Shown piece by piece: positions 1-9,775 of a stretch of DNA of 64,000 nt. The DNA comes from Macrococcus armenti (GTDB lineage: Bacteria; Bacillota; Bacilli; Staphylococcales; Staphylococcaceae). The position numbers and the translations under genes are program-made. The stretch is taken from contig NZ_CP083608.1 of assembly GCF_020097135.1 (NCBI RefSeq), forward strand, positions 1,612,001 to 1,676,000, in the 5' to 3' direction. Below the pieces are notes generated by a model, which did no database searches, was not told where the DNA came from, and saw only the letters and a list, made by a program, of their open reading frames with translations. How positions within the stretch are numbered: the first letter of the stretch is position 1; each line of letters begins with the position of its first letter.

Positions 1-54
1 CCATTTCATCCAGGTGGCTTTGATCCGGTACCACCGAAGAAAGATGTGAAATAA
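1..54 (+). CDS. C-terminal fragment of an unidentified protein
   Basis: An open frame enters from the left edge and stops at TAA 52-54, leaving 17 residues that are proline- and lysine-rich (ending PPKKDVK). A strong hairpin follows directly, as expected for a gene end. The fragment is too short to identify. Confidence 0.55.
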   Translation, partial: PFHPGGFDPVPPKKDVK

Positions 55-60
55 TATGAT

Positions 61-94
61 AAAACGCTCGCTACGTTATTGTAGTGAGCGTTTT
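61..94. terminator. Bidirectional terminator between the left-edge gene and menC
   Basis: Fourteen-base arms (61-74 and 81-94, starting AAAACGCTC) with one mismatch enclose a 6-base loop. A-rich and T-rich ends allow use in both directions. The menC stop codon overlaps the right arm. Confidence 0.8.
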
Positions 95-1052
95 ATAATG
101 ATTTCAGCCTTTCTTTCTGTACGACAGGCGGTGTCATCGTTAAGCAGCCGTCGTTTACGGTTTCCTGATATGTTGTAAAGTCTTGTTCAAAGTATGTACC
201 GCGATTAGTAACGTCCGGCACTGTTCTAAACTGTTCTCCGAGCATTGCTGTCATATATTTACTGAGGCCAAATTCATACATACCGCCTGACACGTATGTC
301 ATTTGTTTTGGTAATGACTGAACTTTCGTAATACCGCCGATACGACTGTATTTAATGACCGCTGTTGACACACCGATATTACGAAATGTTTGTATTGTTT
401 CATAATCTATTGCACTTTCATCGATAGCAAGTGGTATGTTTGGGTAACGTTTCAGTAATGCATCGTACAGTTTAATGTGCTGAAATGGTTGTTCGATATA
501 TAATATGTCGTATTGTGATAAAGTATTCAGTAATTCGAAGTGATCTTCCTGTAACAGTCCGTTCGCATCGATTACGATTGGTATATTGCTGGACTTACGT
601 ATCGTTTCTACTTGTTCAATAATGTTACGGTGCATCTTTAGTTTAATGCGCTTTGCGTCTTGACTGAATGAAAGAACACCTTGATGTAATGTCTCACCGA
701 TTGGTACGGTGACATTCTTTAATGTATTGAAATATTGATAGGCAATGATATCAAATGCACTACTTGCGTTCGGGGCATCTGTTTTTAAATAATGCTGTAA
801 TGCTTTAATTGATGGTATATCAATATGCTTTAAGTTATTAAAGATTACTTTACAGTTTTCAATCGACGTTGCAATCGTCTCGTAATGATACCATGGTGTC
901 TCAAAGCTGTTCACTTCAGCAAAGTATTCCACACCGTCAATAACAACACCTACGACAAGCACTTTTCGTTTATCCATTTGTACGAGATTTGTCTTAATCG
1001 GTACTTTAAACGGTGCTTCATATGTATATAGATTAAGTTCTGTACATTTCAT
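93..1052 (-). CDS. menC: o-Succinylbenzoate synthase MenC
   Basis: Enolase-superfamily enzyme that dehydrates SHCHC to o-succinylbenzoate in menaquinone synthesis. The metal ligands are visible in order near residues 162 (VIDANG), 187 (YIEQP) and 211 (AIDES). The KxK base pair (IKLK) is near 137-139 and the second catalytic lysine (IKYSR) near 234. ATG 1052 is preferred over TTG 1055 because GAAGGA lies at proper spacing. The start overlaps the end of menE by about 20 bp, so the two are probably translationally coupled. It is the last gene of the men operon. At about 319 residues it is slightly shorter than the usual 330-370. Confidence 0.93.
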   Translation of the reverse strand: MKCTELNLYTYEAPFKVPIKTNLVQMDKRKVLVVGVVIDGVEYFAEVNSFETPWYHYETIATSIENCKVIFNNLKHIDIPSIKALQHYLKTDAPNASSAFDIIAYQYFNTLKNVTVPIGETLHQGVLSFSQDAKRIKLKMHRNIIEQVETIRKSSNIPIVIDANGLLQEDHFELLNTLSQYDILYIEQPFQHIKLYDALLKRYPNIPLAIDESAIDYETIQTFRNIGVSTAVIKYSRIGGITKVQSLPKQMTYVSGGMYEFGLSKYMTAMLGEQFRTVPDVTNRGTYFEQDFTTYQETVNDGCLTMTPPVVQKERLKSL

Positions 1053-2421
1053 CAAACCATTCCTTCACTTTATGACGTGATACTTTACCGTTTGATGTGC
1101 GTATGAGTGCATCTGTTCTGACAAATTGTTTCGGATGCTTATATTTCGCAAGACGGTCATATAGAACATTTATAATCGCCTTATCCAGATCTTCATCCGC
1201 TTCATATACACAAACCGGTACTTGTCCCCACTGTGCATCACTTTTTGGTATAACAGCTACTGCATGAGCTTCTGTATTGTTTAATATGACTTGTTCAATT
1301 TCACTCGGATATATATTCTCTCCACCTGATATAATCAAATCTTTTCTGCGGTCTAATATATATAAGTAGTCGTCCTGTATATAACCGATATCACCTGTCA
1401 TAAAGAATCCATCGCGAAATGCATCTTCGTTTGCGCTTTCTGGATATAAATAACCGTGCATTACATGCTCACCACGTACGCCTATTTCACCGATACCGTT
1501 CACACAGTCAAACAGTTTAAAGTTATGATTAACGCGTCCGACACTATTACGGGCTATAAGAATATCATCTGGCGTTGCTGTGAGCATTTGAGAGCATGTT
1601 TCGGTCATTCCAAACGACGTGTAAATTGGGATGTTACGTTTAAGGGATTGTGTTAATATACGTTCGTCCAGTTTCGCACCACCTATAAGAATTCCTTGTA
1701 GATGGTATGACTCAAGGCCGTGACGTAATAATCGTTCAAGTGTCTGAGGGACGAGTGATAGATGTGTTATATTATATGTTTTTAAGTCATTTATAATGCG
1801 TGATGCATTAAATCCATCGTGCAGCACGACAGTACATTGATTCATTACAGCGCGCAGTAATATGCTGAGGCCACTAATATGAAAGAGCGGCAATGTATCA
1901 AGCCATACGGACTCACTCGTATACGTAAACGTCTCTTTACAAATTCTAGCACTTGCCTCGTGGTTACCGTAAGTTTGTGGCACTGCTTTTTGTACTCCTG
2001 TCGTACCAGATGTGAACATGATGGATAATATATCATCCTTATTATTCTGTACTGGTGTATAAGATGTATGTGCACGTAGCGCATCGTTTACAAAATCATG
2101 CGTATTTATAGCGTCTATATTCATTTCTTTAGTCGTAAACAAAGCATCGACCTTTACTGACGCCATCTGACGCATAACTTCAGCGGCAGTCAGATGCTTA
2201 TTGATCATTACAACCTCAGTCCCGGCAAGCATCGCCCCATGAATCATATACACATCATCTAATGTGTTCTCAGCCATTAATGCAATACGATCATAACGAT
2301 GTAACGCATATGCAACTTTTAATGCATGTTGATAGAGTGTTAAATATGTAATTGACTTGTCGTTATAAATAATCGCTGTCTTATCCGGTGCTACTAACGC
2401 ACATTCCTTCAGCCACTCCAT
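1033..2421 (-). CDS. menE: o-Succinylbenzoate-CoA ligase MenE
   Basis: Acyl-adenylate-forming enzyme that activates o-succinylbenzoate with ATP and CoA. The ANL P-loop-like motif FTSGTTG lies near residue 137, the adenine-binding motif SFGMTET near 270 and the hinge region LDRRKDLIISGGENIYP near 355. The C-terminal catalytic lysine context (NGKVSRHKVKE) is present. ATG 2421 gives AAAGG-9-ATG spacing, while ATG 2430 would lie on top of the Shine-Dalgarno sequence. A hairpin separates it from menB upstream. In S. aureus menEC is at a different locus, so linkage to menB is a difference. Confidence 0.93.
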   Translation of the reverse strand: MEWLKECALVAPDKTAIIYNDKSITYLTLYQHALKVAYALHRYDRIALMAENTLDDVYMIHGAMLAGTEVVMINKHLTAAEVMRQMASVKVDALFTTKEMNIDAINTHDFVNDALRAHTSYTPVQNNKDDILSIMFTSGTTGVQKAVPQTYGNHEASARICKETFTYTSESVWLDTLPLFHISGLSILLRAVMNQCTVVLHDGFNASRIINDLKTYNITHLSLVPQTLERLLRHGLESYHLQGILIGGAKLDERILTQSLKRNIPIYTSFGMTETCSQMLTATPDDILIARNSVGRVNHNFKLFDCVNGIGEIGVRGEHVMHGYLYPESANEDAFRDGFFMTGDIGYIQDDYLYILDRRKDLIISGGENIYPSEIEQVILNNTEAHAVAVIPKSDAQWGQVPVCVYEADEDLDKAIINVLYDRLAKYKHPKQFVRTDALIRTSNGKVSRHKVKEWFDEMYRT

Positions 2422-2501
2422 GACTATCATCCTTTTGTATATAGATTAAAATATAAACTTGTAATCCGATAAATGGTGGAACTAATGTTGCCCCGTGCGG
2501 C

Positions 2502-2556
2502 AAAACCCGGATAACGCAGAAAACAAATAGCATTTTCTTAGCATTATCCGGGTTTT
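2502..2556 (-). terminator. Hairpin between menB and menE (terminator or attenuator)
   Basis: A long hairpin has perfect outer arms AAAACCCGGATAA / TTATCCGGGTTTT and an inner AGAAAA/TTTTCT stem. On the minus strand it follows menB and precedes menE, with only a short T run after the stem. Partial termination inside the operon is plausible. Confidence 0.6.
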
Positions 2557-2591
2557 ACTTTTAGTCAGAACTCATTCGTTCCAACCGCTCT

Positions 2592-3410
2592 TTATGGGAA
2601 TTTCGGGAATTGATCAAAGTTCGGTTCGCGTTTCTCTTTGAATGCGTCACGACCTTCTTTCGCTTCATCACTTGTGTAGTAAAGTAACGTCGCATCTCCT
2701 GCGAACTGCTGTAACCCAGCTAATCCATCAGTATCAGCATTCATCGCTGCTTTTAAGAAACGTAATGCAGTTGGAGAGTGCTGTAGGATTTCTTTACACC
2801 ATTTCACAGTTTCATCTTCAACTTCAGCTAATGGTACGACTGTATTCACAAGTCCCATATCCAGTGCTTCCTGTGCATCGTACTGACGGCATAAGTACCA
2901 GATTTCACGTGCTTTCTTATGTCCGATAATACGTGCTAAGTAACCTGAACCGTACCCTGCATCAAATGATCCTACTTTTGGACCTGTTTGACCGAAACGT
3001 GCATTATCTGCAGCAATCGTTAAGTCACATACAACGTGTAATACGTGTCCGCCACCAATTGCATAACCACGTACCATCGCAATAACTGGTTTAGGAATTA
3101 CACGGATTAAACGTTGAAGATCTAAAACGTTCAGACGTGGAATATTGTCATCACCTACGTAACCACCATGGCCACGTACTTTCTGGTCTCCACCAGAACA
3201 GAATGCCATATCGCCTTCACCTGTTAAGATGATAACACCGATTCTTTGATCGTCACGTGCGCGTGAAAATGCATCGATCATTTCCATTACTGTGTTCGGC
3301 GTAAATGCGTTACGTACGTGTGGACGGTTAATTGTAATCTTACCGATTCCTTCGAAATATTCGTATTTAATTTCGTTATATTCTTTAATTGTTTCCCAAA
3401 CTCTAGTCAT
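2592..3410 (-). CDS. menB: 1,4-Dihydroxy-2-naphthoyl-CoA synthase MenB
   Basis: Crotonase-fold enzyme that cyclises o-succinylbenzoyl-CoA to DHNA-CoA. Family motifs include the oxyanion segment [14 protein letters not shown] near residues 71-84 and the MenB-specific run [17 protein letters not shown] near 140-156. The 272-residue length is normal. GGAGG lies just before ATG 3410. The start overlaps the menH stop by 8 bp, indicating operon coupling. It closes the conserved menF-D-H-B cluster. Confidence 0.96.
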   Translation of the reverse strand: MTRVWETIKEYNEIKYEYFEGIGKITINRPHVRNAFTPNTVMEMIDAFSRARDDQRIGVIILTGEGDMAFCSGGDQKVRGHGGYVGDDNIPRLNVLDLQRLIRVIPKPVIAMVRGYAIGGGHVLHVVCDLTIAADNARFGQTGPKVGSFDAGYGSGYLARIIGHKKAREIWYLCRQYDAQEALDMGLVNTVVPLAEVEDETVKWCKEILQHSPTALRFLKAAMNADTDGLAGLQQFAGDATLLYYTSDEAKEGRDAFKEKREPNFDQFPKFP

Positions 3411-4191
3411 GATTTTCCTCCTTGATAAACGATACTATTATTGTATCAAAAATTTGTGAATTCTCCACATGAATTGTATGCCCTACTTCAATTATTATAT
3501 GTTCACTGTTCGCAATCATTGTATGCATGCGCTTTGCGATATCGCAAAACTTCTTATCGAGACTCCCGGTCAGTAGGAGTACTGGCTGTTTCAACTGGGA
3601 TAAGTGTGGCCATAAATTTGGCTGCATACCTGTTCCGTAGTCTATTAATGCTTTTGCTACATATAATGGTTCGTGATTAAGTCGTGTATTGTGCTGTCTT
3701 AATGCAGCCGCTTCACATAATGGTCTGAATGTCTGAAAAAGCGGCAAACCTTCCCATCGTTTAATGAATGCATCATAGTCTATAATCATTGATGCTGCTT
3801 GTTTTAAATCATGTGCGATGCGTGCGTTTTTGTCATTGTCAGTTTCAAGTCCTGGTGTTGATGACTCTAAAATTAGTTTATGAATGTGTGACGGATAGTG
3901 AATTGCTGTATAGAGTGCAATACGTCCACCCATTGAATAGCCATATAAATAGACGTTGTTATACTTAAACTGCTGTATCGTATCAATCAATGCCTGACTT
4001 ATATATTCAAAGTCCCACGTTGTGCTTAAATCATGCGTCTCTCCATGTCCCGGACATTCAATCAGCAGTATGTCAACTTGCTGACTTAAGTTTGAGATAT
4101 ATGGTGTAAATGTATCGACATTGCCGAGAAAGCCATGCAGCATGACGAGTACTTCGTCGTTGTCATGTGATATATGTTTATAATTCAACAT
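3403..4191 (-). CDS. menH: SHCHC synthase MenH (alpha/beta hydrolase)
   Basis: Alpha/beta-hydrolase-fold lyase that removes pyruvate from SEPHCHC to give SHCHC. The oxyanion segment VMLHGFLG is near residue 16, the nucleophile elbow GYSMGG near 84-89, an acid (TGSLDKKF) near 210 and the terminal histidine (VGHTIHVE) near 238-244. It overlaps menD by 14 bp and menB by 8 bp. The MenH assignment rests on this operon position as well as the fold, because fold alone would not separate it from other hydrolases. Confidence 0.9.
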   Translation of the reverse strand: MLNYKHISHDNDEVLVMLHGFLGNVDTFTPYISNLSQQVDILLIECPGHGETHDLSTTWDFEYISQALIDTIQQFKYNNVYLYGYSMGGRIALYTAIHYPSHIHKLILESSTPGLETDNDKNARIAHDLKQAASMIIDYDAFIKRWEGLPLFQTFRPLCEAAALRQHNTRLNHEPLYVAKALIDYGTGMQPNLWPHLSQLKQPVLLLTGSLDKKFCDIAKRMHTMIANSEHIIIEVGHTIHVENSQIFDTIIVSFIKEENHD

Positions 4192-5830
4192 TCAGTTTAT
4201 CCTTTAGCGTACGTATTAACTGCTGATGCGCTAATAAGTTTTCATCTCGGTCTGTTATCACTTCTATAATATTCGCCCCACTGTCCGGTAATTTGAAGTC
4301 ATCAAATACATTAAACTTATAATAATTAAAGTCATATAACTGCGCTGCATATTTAAAGTTTAAGTTCAGCGGTGTACCGAATAATCTTTCGAAGTACGTG
4401 TCGTTTTCTTTTTGTGGTAAGTAGCTGAATATACCGCCGCCATTGTTATTGAACACAACGATATTAATATCGAGGCTTTCTAACTTCTTCATGATGAGCC
4501 CATTTAAATCATGATAGAACGAAATATCACCGATAATAAGCGTCACTTTCTTATGAACGGCCATTCCCATCGCTGTACTTACAACGCCATCTATACCATT
4601 TGCACCACGATTGCAGAACGGTTTACCGCTAAATTGCGTAAAGAATGTATCACAGTCGCGTATCGGCATGCTGTTCCCTAAAAATATTACCGCATCGTCT
4701 TCAATTTGTTTGAAGATTTCATAAATCGCTCGACCTTCATCTGTAACAGTTTGCGTATGCTGATGAATCTGGTTGATGATTAAATCATTCATCGTCTGCC
4801 AGTATTTGAGCCATTCTTTATTGTCAGCTGGTTTCTCATCTGCTAACTGTCTGAAGAAATCATTCGCCGTCATCTCAATATATAAATCCGGTACTTTCGG
4901 GAATGTATCCGGCGTCGCACGGGACTGTACAAGCACTTGTGGTATATCGGTCTGTGCTAACCACGTATTAATTGGTTTAGACACAACTGCATGACCGACA
5001 CGAATGACGTATCCAGCATGAATGTGCTCCAATGCTTTAAATGCGCTATCCCCTGTCGTAATGACATTCGGGTGTTTACTGTCACGCAACTGACTCAATG
5101 GATCTGCAATGATCGGAATGTTATGTATCGTTGAGAAGACGAGTAACTGCGTTAAATCTTCCTGCTGAGAATCACCTGCAATAATTAGCCCTCTGTTCAA
5201 GTTTAATACCGGACGCATAATATCTAAATTGAATGATTTTTGATACATGACGTTTGGAACTGGTGTATAACTTAATAAGTCTGTTCTCGTAACGTCCGGC
5301 ATTAATGGTTCGCGAAACGGGATATTAAAGTGAACAGGGCCACGCATCGGCCCATTAAAATGTGTATGCGCCTGCTGCATTACGTGTTCAATAAATGTAA
5401 TCGTACCATCACTACCATCTGCAATCGGGAAATCACGTTCATACATCACGAAATTCTGGAACATGTTCACTTGATTAATTGCCTGTGGTGCCCCTACGTT
5501 GCGTAATTCATGCGGTCTATCACTCGTTAATACGACGAGTGGCAGGTGACTGATATATGCTTCTGTGACAGCAGGCACGTAATTACTTGCAGCTGTCCCG
5601 GACGTACATAAAATCGCAACCGGTTTATTCGTCGCTTTAATTAAGCCAAGCGCAAAAAATGCAGCACTACGTTCATCCGGATGAATGTATGTTGTAATAC
5701 GTTCATGTAACTCACAAGCAATCGCAAGTGGCGTTGAACGTGAGCCAGGTGATATTACAACTTCTTCAATTCCATAATCACGCAGGCGCTTCACAAGATG
5801 GAACACTTGCGTCGTTAGTGCATCATTCAT
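4178..5830 (-). CDS. menD: SEPHCHC synthase MenD
   Basis: Thiamine-diphosphate enzyme that adds a 2-oxoglutarate-derived unit to isochorismate, the first committed menaquinone step. The N-terminal Pyr domain has ISPGSRSTPLA near residue 26, with the conserved TPP-activating glutamate in the next 50 residues. The C-terminal PP domain carries GDISFYHDLNGL near 435 and NNNGGGIFSYLPQ near 462. The 550-residue length is typical. It overlaps the end of menF by 8 bp. Confidence 0.95.
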   Translation of the reverse strand: MNDALTTQVFHLVKRLRDYGIEEVVISPGSRSTPLAIACELHERITTYIHPDERSAAFFALGLIKATNKPVAILCTSGTAASNYVPAVTEAYISHLPLVVLTSDRPHELRNVGAPQAINQVNMFQNFVMYERDFPIADGSDGTITFIEHVMQQAHTHFNGPMRGPVHFNIPFREPLMPDVTRTDLLSYTPVPNVMYQKSFNLDIMRPVLNLNRGLIIAGDSQQEDLTQLLVFSTIHNIPIIADPLSQLRDSKHPNVITTGDSAFKALEHIHAGYVIRVGHAVVSKPINTWLAQTDIPQVLVQSRATPDTFPKVPDLYIEMTANDFFRQLADEKPADNKEWLKYWQTMNDLIINQIHQHTQTVTDEGRAIYEIFKQIEDDAVIFLGNSMPIRDCDTFFTQFSGKPFCNRGANGIDGVVSTAMGMAVHKKVTLIIGDISFYHDLNGLIMKKLESLDINIVVFNNNGGGIFSYLPQKENDTYFERLFGTPLNLNFKYAAQLYDFNYYKFNVFDDFKLPDSGANIIEVITDRDENLLAHQQLIRTLKDKLNVEL

Positions 5831-7106
5831 TATGTGTCACTCCTAACATTTGTAACATCGGTTTAAACTTTACTTCCGTTTCATATACTTCACTTTCAAC
5901 TTCACTATCTTCAACGATACCGCAACCGGCAAACAATACCGCTTCGTTACGTTCAATTACCATCGAACGTATTGCAACGATAAATTCGCCATTACCGTCT
6001 GCATCAACATAACCGATCGGCGCACCATATAACCCACGACGCTCTCCTGCCTGCATAATATATTCTGTTGCCTGCACTTTCGGATAGCCGCCTAATGCTG
6101 GTGTTGGATGCATCGCGTGTGTTACACGTAACGTACTTCCAGTCTTTAATTTTGCTTTTATCGGTGTATATAAATGATACAGAAATTGATTTTCCAGTAT
6201 TTGAGGATGATCTTTCATCGTAATATCACATACGTACGGAATCAAATCGTCCTTTATACTATCGACGACGATTTTGTGCTCAATTAAGTTCTTCTCATCT
6301 GCCAAAAGTTTTGCTTTCGCATCGTCTACAGATTTCGACATCGTACCTGCAATCGCATTTGTATATAAATATGCACCATTGACCATAACGAGCTGTTCAG
6401 GTGTTTTAGATATAAACGTCTTACTGCCTGATTCCATAACGACTAAATAACTTGCTTCATGATTGAGCCTTGCTCTATCAATTAGAGCTTCTACTTGAAT
6501 CTCTGCATCCATCTCAATACGACGTTTACGTGAAAGCACAACTTTATTGAATGCACCGGATTTCATTTGTGCAATTGCATGTGCGGCATTATGTCGGAAT
6601 AAATCAAGATTGATATCTTCACACTTTACGGTTTGCGCTCTGCTTATCACACTTTCACCTTTTATATGCATTAACGCATCAATCACACGCGCTTTATCGA
6701 TCGAGGCATCCGTAAAGATAATCCATGATGCACTTTCTTCTATTATAATTTGTATTTTCGGAATGATGAAATGGCTCTTATGGAATGTACTGAAATCTAC
6801 ACTATCATCCTCATCGAAATAAAAACCACCGAACAATTTCAAGTGCAGTTTATCATCACCAAACACTTCACTGTTATGCACGAATGACTGATACACCTTT
6901 TCAACACCATCCGGATCAATCGTATCTCGTTTAATCAGCGATTGAATGCCAATCCCGATAATTTTCAATGATTTATCTTTATTAATATATAAGTAACGTT
7001 CCCCTTTATAATCGGCGAAATAATTAAAGATATCCACTTCATTTGTGCATCCTTCATAAGGATACTGATATATCGCCCTTACTAAATCTTCTGGCACAAA
7101 AAACAC
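5823..7106 (-). CDS. menF: Isochorismate synthase MenF
   Basis: Chorismate-utilising enzyme that converts chorismate to isochorismate, entering the menaquinone pathway. The C-terminal half carries the family core: VVLSRKR near 193, the HPTPALGG segment near 331 and GERRGLYGAPIGY near 352, ending in IVAIRSM. The start is GTG 7106 behind AGGAG. At 427 residues it is slightly short for the family, with the variable N-terminal region reduced. It is the first gene of menFDHBEC and is divergent from menA. Confidence 0.92.
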   Translation of the reverse strand: MFFVPEDLVRAIYQYPYEGCTNEVDIFNYFADYKGERYLYINKDKSLKIIGIGIQSLIKRDTIDPDGVEKVYQSFVHNSEVFGDDKLHLKLFGGFYFDEDDSVDFSTFHKSHFIIPKIQIIIEESASWIIFTDASIDKARVIDALMHIKGESVISRAQTVKCEDINLDLFRHNAAHAIAQMKSGAFNKVVLSRKRRIEMDAEIQVEALIDRARLNHEASYLVVMESGSKTFISKTPEQLVMVNGAYLYTNAIAGTMSKSVDDAKAKLLADEKNLIEHKIVVDSIKDDLIPYVCDITMKDHPQILENQFLYHLYTPIKAKLKTGSTLRVTHAMHPTPALGGYPKVQATEYIMQAGERRGLYGAPIGYVDADGNGEFIVAIRSMVIERNEAVLFAGCGIVEDSEVESEVYETEVKFKPMLQMLGVTHNE

Positions 7107-7179
7107 TTCTTTCTCCTACGAAATAATATCATTACTATTTTACCATTATTCTATAGACTTATGACAATTTATATACTTA

Positions 7180-7208
7180 TTGACGGAATAGCGTTTTATG
7201 CATAAAAT
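7180..7208 (+). promoter_or_regulatory. SigA-type promoter of menA
   Basis: TTGACG (7180-7185), a 17-base spacer and TAAAAT (7203-7208) precede menA by 32 bases. A menF promoter probably lies in the same 134-bp gap on the other strand, but only a TAAAAT near 7139-7144 is visible, without a well-spaced -35. Confidence 0.65.
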
Positions 7209-7240
7209 TTAATCATCACATAATAAATGAGGTATGAAAA

Positions 7241-8161
7241 ATGTCGGAACACTTACAGACTCATGCAGGGTTTAAAAAGTACTATCACCTAATGCGTCCA
7301 CATACACTAACAGCAAGTTTTGTACCGGTACTTGTCGGTACAGCATGTGCGAGATACTTTACTGAAATTCGCATGGATTTACTAATTTTAATGCTTATCG
7401 CGTGTTTACTTATTCAAGCTGCGACGAATATGTTCAATGAATATTTCGATTATAAACGTGGCCTTGATGATCATACATCTGTCGGCATCGGTGGTGCAAT
7501 TGTACGTAGCGGTATGTCTCCGAAATCTGTTTATAACTTAGCAATTGCATTTTACGTTATCGCTGCGATAATCGGTATATATATTTGTGCAAATTCATCA
7601 TGGCTTATACTGCTTGTTGGTTTAGTATGTATGGCAGTTGGTTACTTCTATACTGGTGGACCTATTCCAATTTCATGGACACCGTTCGGAGAAATATTCG
7701 CAGGTTTCTTCATGGGTTATGTCATCATTATGATTACGTTCTACATTCAGACAGGTCACTTACATGCTTATCCTGCAATTGCGAGTATCCCGATTTCCAT
7801 CAACATCGGAATGATTAATATGGCAAACAATATTCGTGACCGCGTGAAAGATAAAGAAAGCGGCAGAAAAACTTTCGTTATTCTAGTCGGAAAAACAATT
7901 GCAATTTATACGATGGCTGCACTTTATTTATTAAGTTTCTTAGCCGTTTTCTATTTAGTATTTACGAAGCCATATGGCTCACTGTTTATGCTATTAATAT
8001 TACTCAGCTTCAACTTACCAATTAAAGCAGTACGTCGCTTCCTGCATGGTAATACGCCAATCGAACTTATGCCAGCTATGAAAGTGACTGGACAATTCAA
8101 TACCGTATTCGGTTTACTCTTTGCAATCGGTTTATACCTTGCAGGTTTAACAGCAATATAA
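7241..8161 (+). CDS. menA: DHNA octaprenyltransferase MenA
   Basis: Membrane UbiA-family prenyltransferase that attaches the isoprenoid chain to 1,4-dihydroxy-2-naphthoate, giving demethylmenaquinone. The first Asp-rich site, NMFNEYFDYKRGLDD, lies near residues 63-77 and the second, NNIRDRVKDKESGRK, near 196-210. About eight or nine hydrophobic helices are visible. It is a single-gene transcript divergent from menF and ends in a perfect palindromic terminator. The 306-residue length is typical. Confidence 0.95.
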   Translation: MSEHLQTHAGFKKYYHLMRPHTLTASFVPVLVGTACARYFTEIRMDLLILMLIACLLIQAATNMFNEYFDYKRGLDDHTSVGIGGAIVRSGMSPKSVYNLAIAFYVIAAIIGIYICANSSWLILLVGLVCMAVGYFYTGGPIPISWTPFGEIFAGFFMGYVIIMITFYIQTGHLHAYPAIASIPISINIGMINMANNIRDRVKDKESGRKTFVILVGKTIAIYTMAALYLLSFLAVFYLVFTKPYGSLFMLLILLSFNLPIKAVRRFLHGNTPIELMPAMKVTGQFNTVFGLLFAIGLYLAGLTAI

Positions 8162-8191
8162 AGAAGGTGTGCTCAATTGAGCACACCTTCT
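8162..8191. terminator. Bidirectional terminator, 30-bp perfect palindrome
   Basis: AGAAGGTGTGCTCAA and its exact complement lie back to back between the convergent ends of menA and the small gene at 8197. A T-rich run follows on the plus strand. Confidence 0.8.
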
Positions 8192-8196
8192 ATTTA

Positions 8197-8460
8197 TTAT
8201 GCATGTTTAAAAAATTCATTTAAACGATTTACAACTTCCTGTGCATCTTCAGCAGTAACAGCTTCTTTTAAACCAGCCTGGTTTAAATCGATTGTATACT
8301 GCTCTTTAATATAATGAACAATGATGTTGCTGCCGCTTACTTCATATGAAGATGGTTCAATTTCGTGCGTTTCTGCTTCGCCATGTGTTTCTCTGTACTC
8401 ATGACCAAATTGGCCAAGCTTTAATTCTGCATATGATACAAGTTTATCAATATTTGCCAT
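8197..8460 (-). CDS. Conserved small acidic protein, function unknown
   Basis: An 87-residue soluble acidic protein with no signal peptide or membrane segment. The middle reads as short beta strands (SYEVSGSNIIVHYIKEQYTI) and the end as a helix (AQEVVNRLNEFFKH). GGGGG lies 5 bases before ATG 8460. It sits 10 bp after the gene at 8471 and is probably co-transcribed with it. I do not recognise a named family. Confidence 0.75.
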   Translation of the reverse strand: MANIDKLVSYAELKLGQFGHEYRETHGEAETHEIEPSSYEVSGSNIIVHYIKEQYTIDLNQAGLKEAVTAEDAQEVVNRLNEFFKHA

Positions 8461-8470
8461 AATTATCCCC

Positions 8471-8935
8471 CTAATGCGTTTCAGATATTTTAATTCTAAT
8501 AAATTGTGTCATCTGTGGCAAGTCATCGTTATTAATCAGGCGAATTGTATATGACTTATCACTTAAATATTCACGCTGCACTTTAAGAAATAAATTACCC
8601 ATACCATCTTCCTGCTTTTCGAAATCCACATCTTCAACATTATGATACGGAATAACATCATACAGCTTACGCTTAGATTTCGGTTTACTATGAATCAGTA
8701 CAATGCGATCATGCATTAATATGACTAGTCCTGATTGATTTAAGTTAATCTGGCTATAAGAAGCAAAGTAAATCAATTCTTTATTTTTAATATCATTACA
8801 GATGACTTTTAATAACTTAATAAAGAAGCGGCGTTCTGACTTTTTAATTCTTTTAAATATTTTAGAAAAACGCTTATATCTTACAGGATAATTTAATTCT
8901 GTTAACACTTTTCTCGTTGAAACTTTGTCTCTCAT
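8471..8935 (-). CDS. Basic protein with possible PH-like domain, function unknown
   Basis: A 154-residue protein with a very basic N-terminal third (RYKRFSKIFKRIKKSERRF near 19-37). A strand-rich C-terminal two thirds alternates hydrophobic residues with charged turns and ends in a helix (LPQMTQFIRIKI). This resembles bacterial PH-like domains, in which a beta barrel is capped by a helix, but that is only a shape argument. AAGGTG precedes ATG 8935. It is likely transcribed with the 8197 gene. The basic patch could bind anionic lipid or nucleic acid. Confidence 0.7.
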   Translation of the reverse strand: MRDKVSTRKVLTELNYPVRYKRFSKIFKRIKKSERRFFIKLLKVICNDIKNKELIYFASYSQINLNQSGLVILMHDRIVLIHSKPKSKRKLYDVIPYHNVEDVDFEKQEDGMGNLFLKVQREYLSDKSYTIRLINNDDLPQMTQFIRIKISETH

Positions 8936-9005
8936 AACATCACCTTGACCGTTCTATAGTATTTAAATTTATTATAGCGATAATCATGTAATACGCAATA
9001 GCGCA

Positions 9006-9635
9006 CTACATTTTATGCGTAGCAGGCTTCACCCATATTTCTATCAGACGTTTCGTTACAGGCATAAACCTTTGAATCATCGGTCCAAGCATAAATGTGA
9101 TAAATAGCGTACCTAAAGAAACAGGACCACCTAAAAGCCATCCGGCAAACATAACGATTACTTCCATTAACGTCCTTGCTGTACTTAAACTTAGGCCTGT
9201 TTTATCAATAATCAGAAGCATAAACGTATCTCTCGGACCAGCACCGAGCTGCGGTGTAATATATAATGCAATACCGAACGCTAATATTACAACACCTGCA
9301 ACATAAACGATTAACTGAAACCAAAAACCGTGAACTTCCGGTAATATATAATTAAAAATATCAATAAACATACCAAACAAAAACATGTTCATATAAACAC
9401 CCATCTTCGGTAATGTTTTCGTCACAGCAACCGTAAATAATATTATTGAAATGCCGACGATAATACTCCACAGGCCAATCGATAAGCCAAACTGTTTCCA
9501 TAAACCATAATGAAAAACATCCCAGCCACCTAAACCAAATTGCTTTCCTCTAATCGTTAATGCAACACCAAACCCCATAACTAAAAGACCGATTACAAAA
9601 AACATCCATCGCATTTTATATTGTCCAATATACAT
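9006..9635 (-). CDS. yczE: YczE-type integral membrane protein
   Basis: A 209-residue polytopic membrane protein of the YczE/YyaS/YitT group, with about five hydrophobic helices. The two internally similar signatures of the group are present: LTIRGKQFGLGGWDVFHYG near 29-47 and ITPQLGAGPRDTF near 128-140. Start ATG 9635 has GAGGG at 9 bases. The open frame continues upstream through tRNA-Ser, which is not coding. The biochemical role of the family is poorly known. It follows the tRNA cluster terminator and is transcribed on its own. Confidence 0.8.
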   Translation of the reverse strand: MYIGQYKMRWMFFVIGLLVMGFGVALTIRGKQFGLGGWDVFHYGLWKQFGLSIGLWSIIVGISIILFTVAVTKTLPKMGVYMNMFLFGMFIDIFNYILPEVHGFWFQLIVYVAGVVILAFGIALYITPQLGAGPRDTFMLLIIDKTGLSLSTARTLMEVIVMFAGWLLGGPVSLGTLFITFMLGPMIQRFMPVTKRLIEIWVKPATHKM

Positions 9636-9704
9636 ATCATTATCCCTCTCAAAATAACGTGATATCGTACTTATATCGTGCATCGTTACCATTAATATAA
9701 TATT

Positions 9705-9751
9705 ACACAAAAACATACAAACCGAACAGTGCCGTTCAACACAGTTCGGTT
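9705..9751 (-). terminator. Terminator of the tRNA cluster
   Basis: Twelve-base arms with one mismatch (AACCGAACAGTG 9720-9731; CACAGTTCGGTT 9740-9751) are followed on the minus strand by a T-rich tail. It lies 25 bp after tRNA-Ser. Confidence 0.75.
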
Positions 9752-9775
9752 TGAATGATAAAACAAAAATATTAG

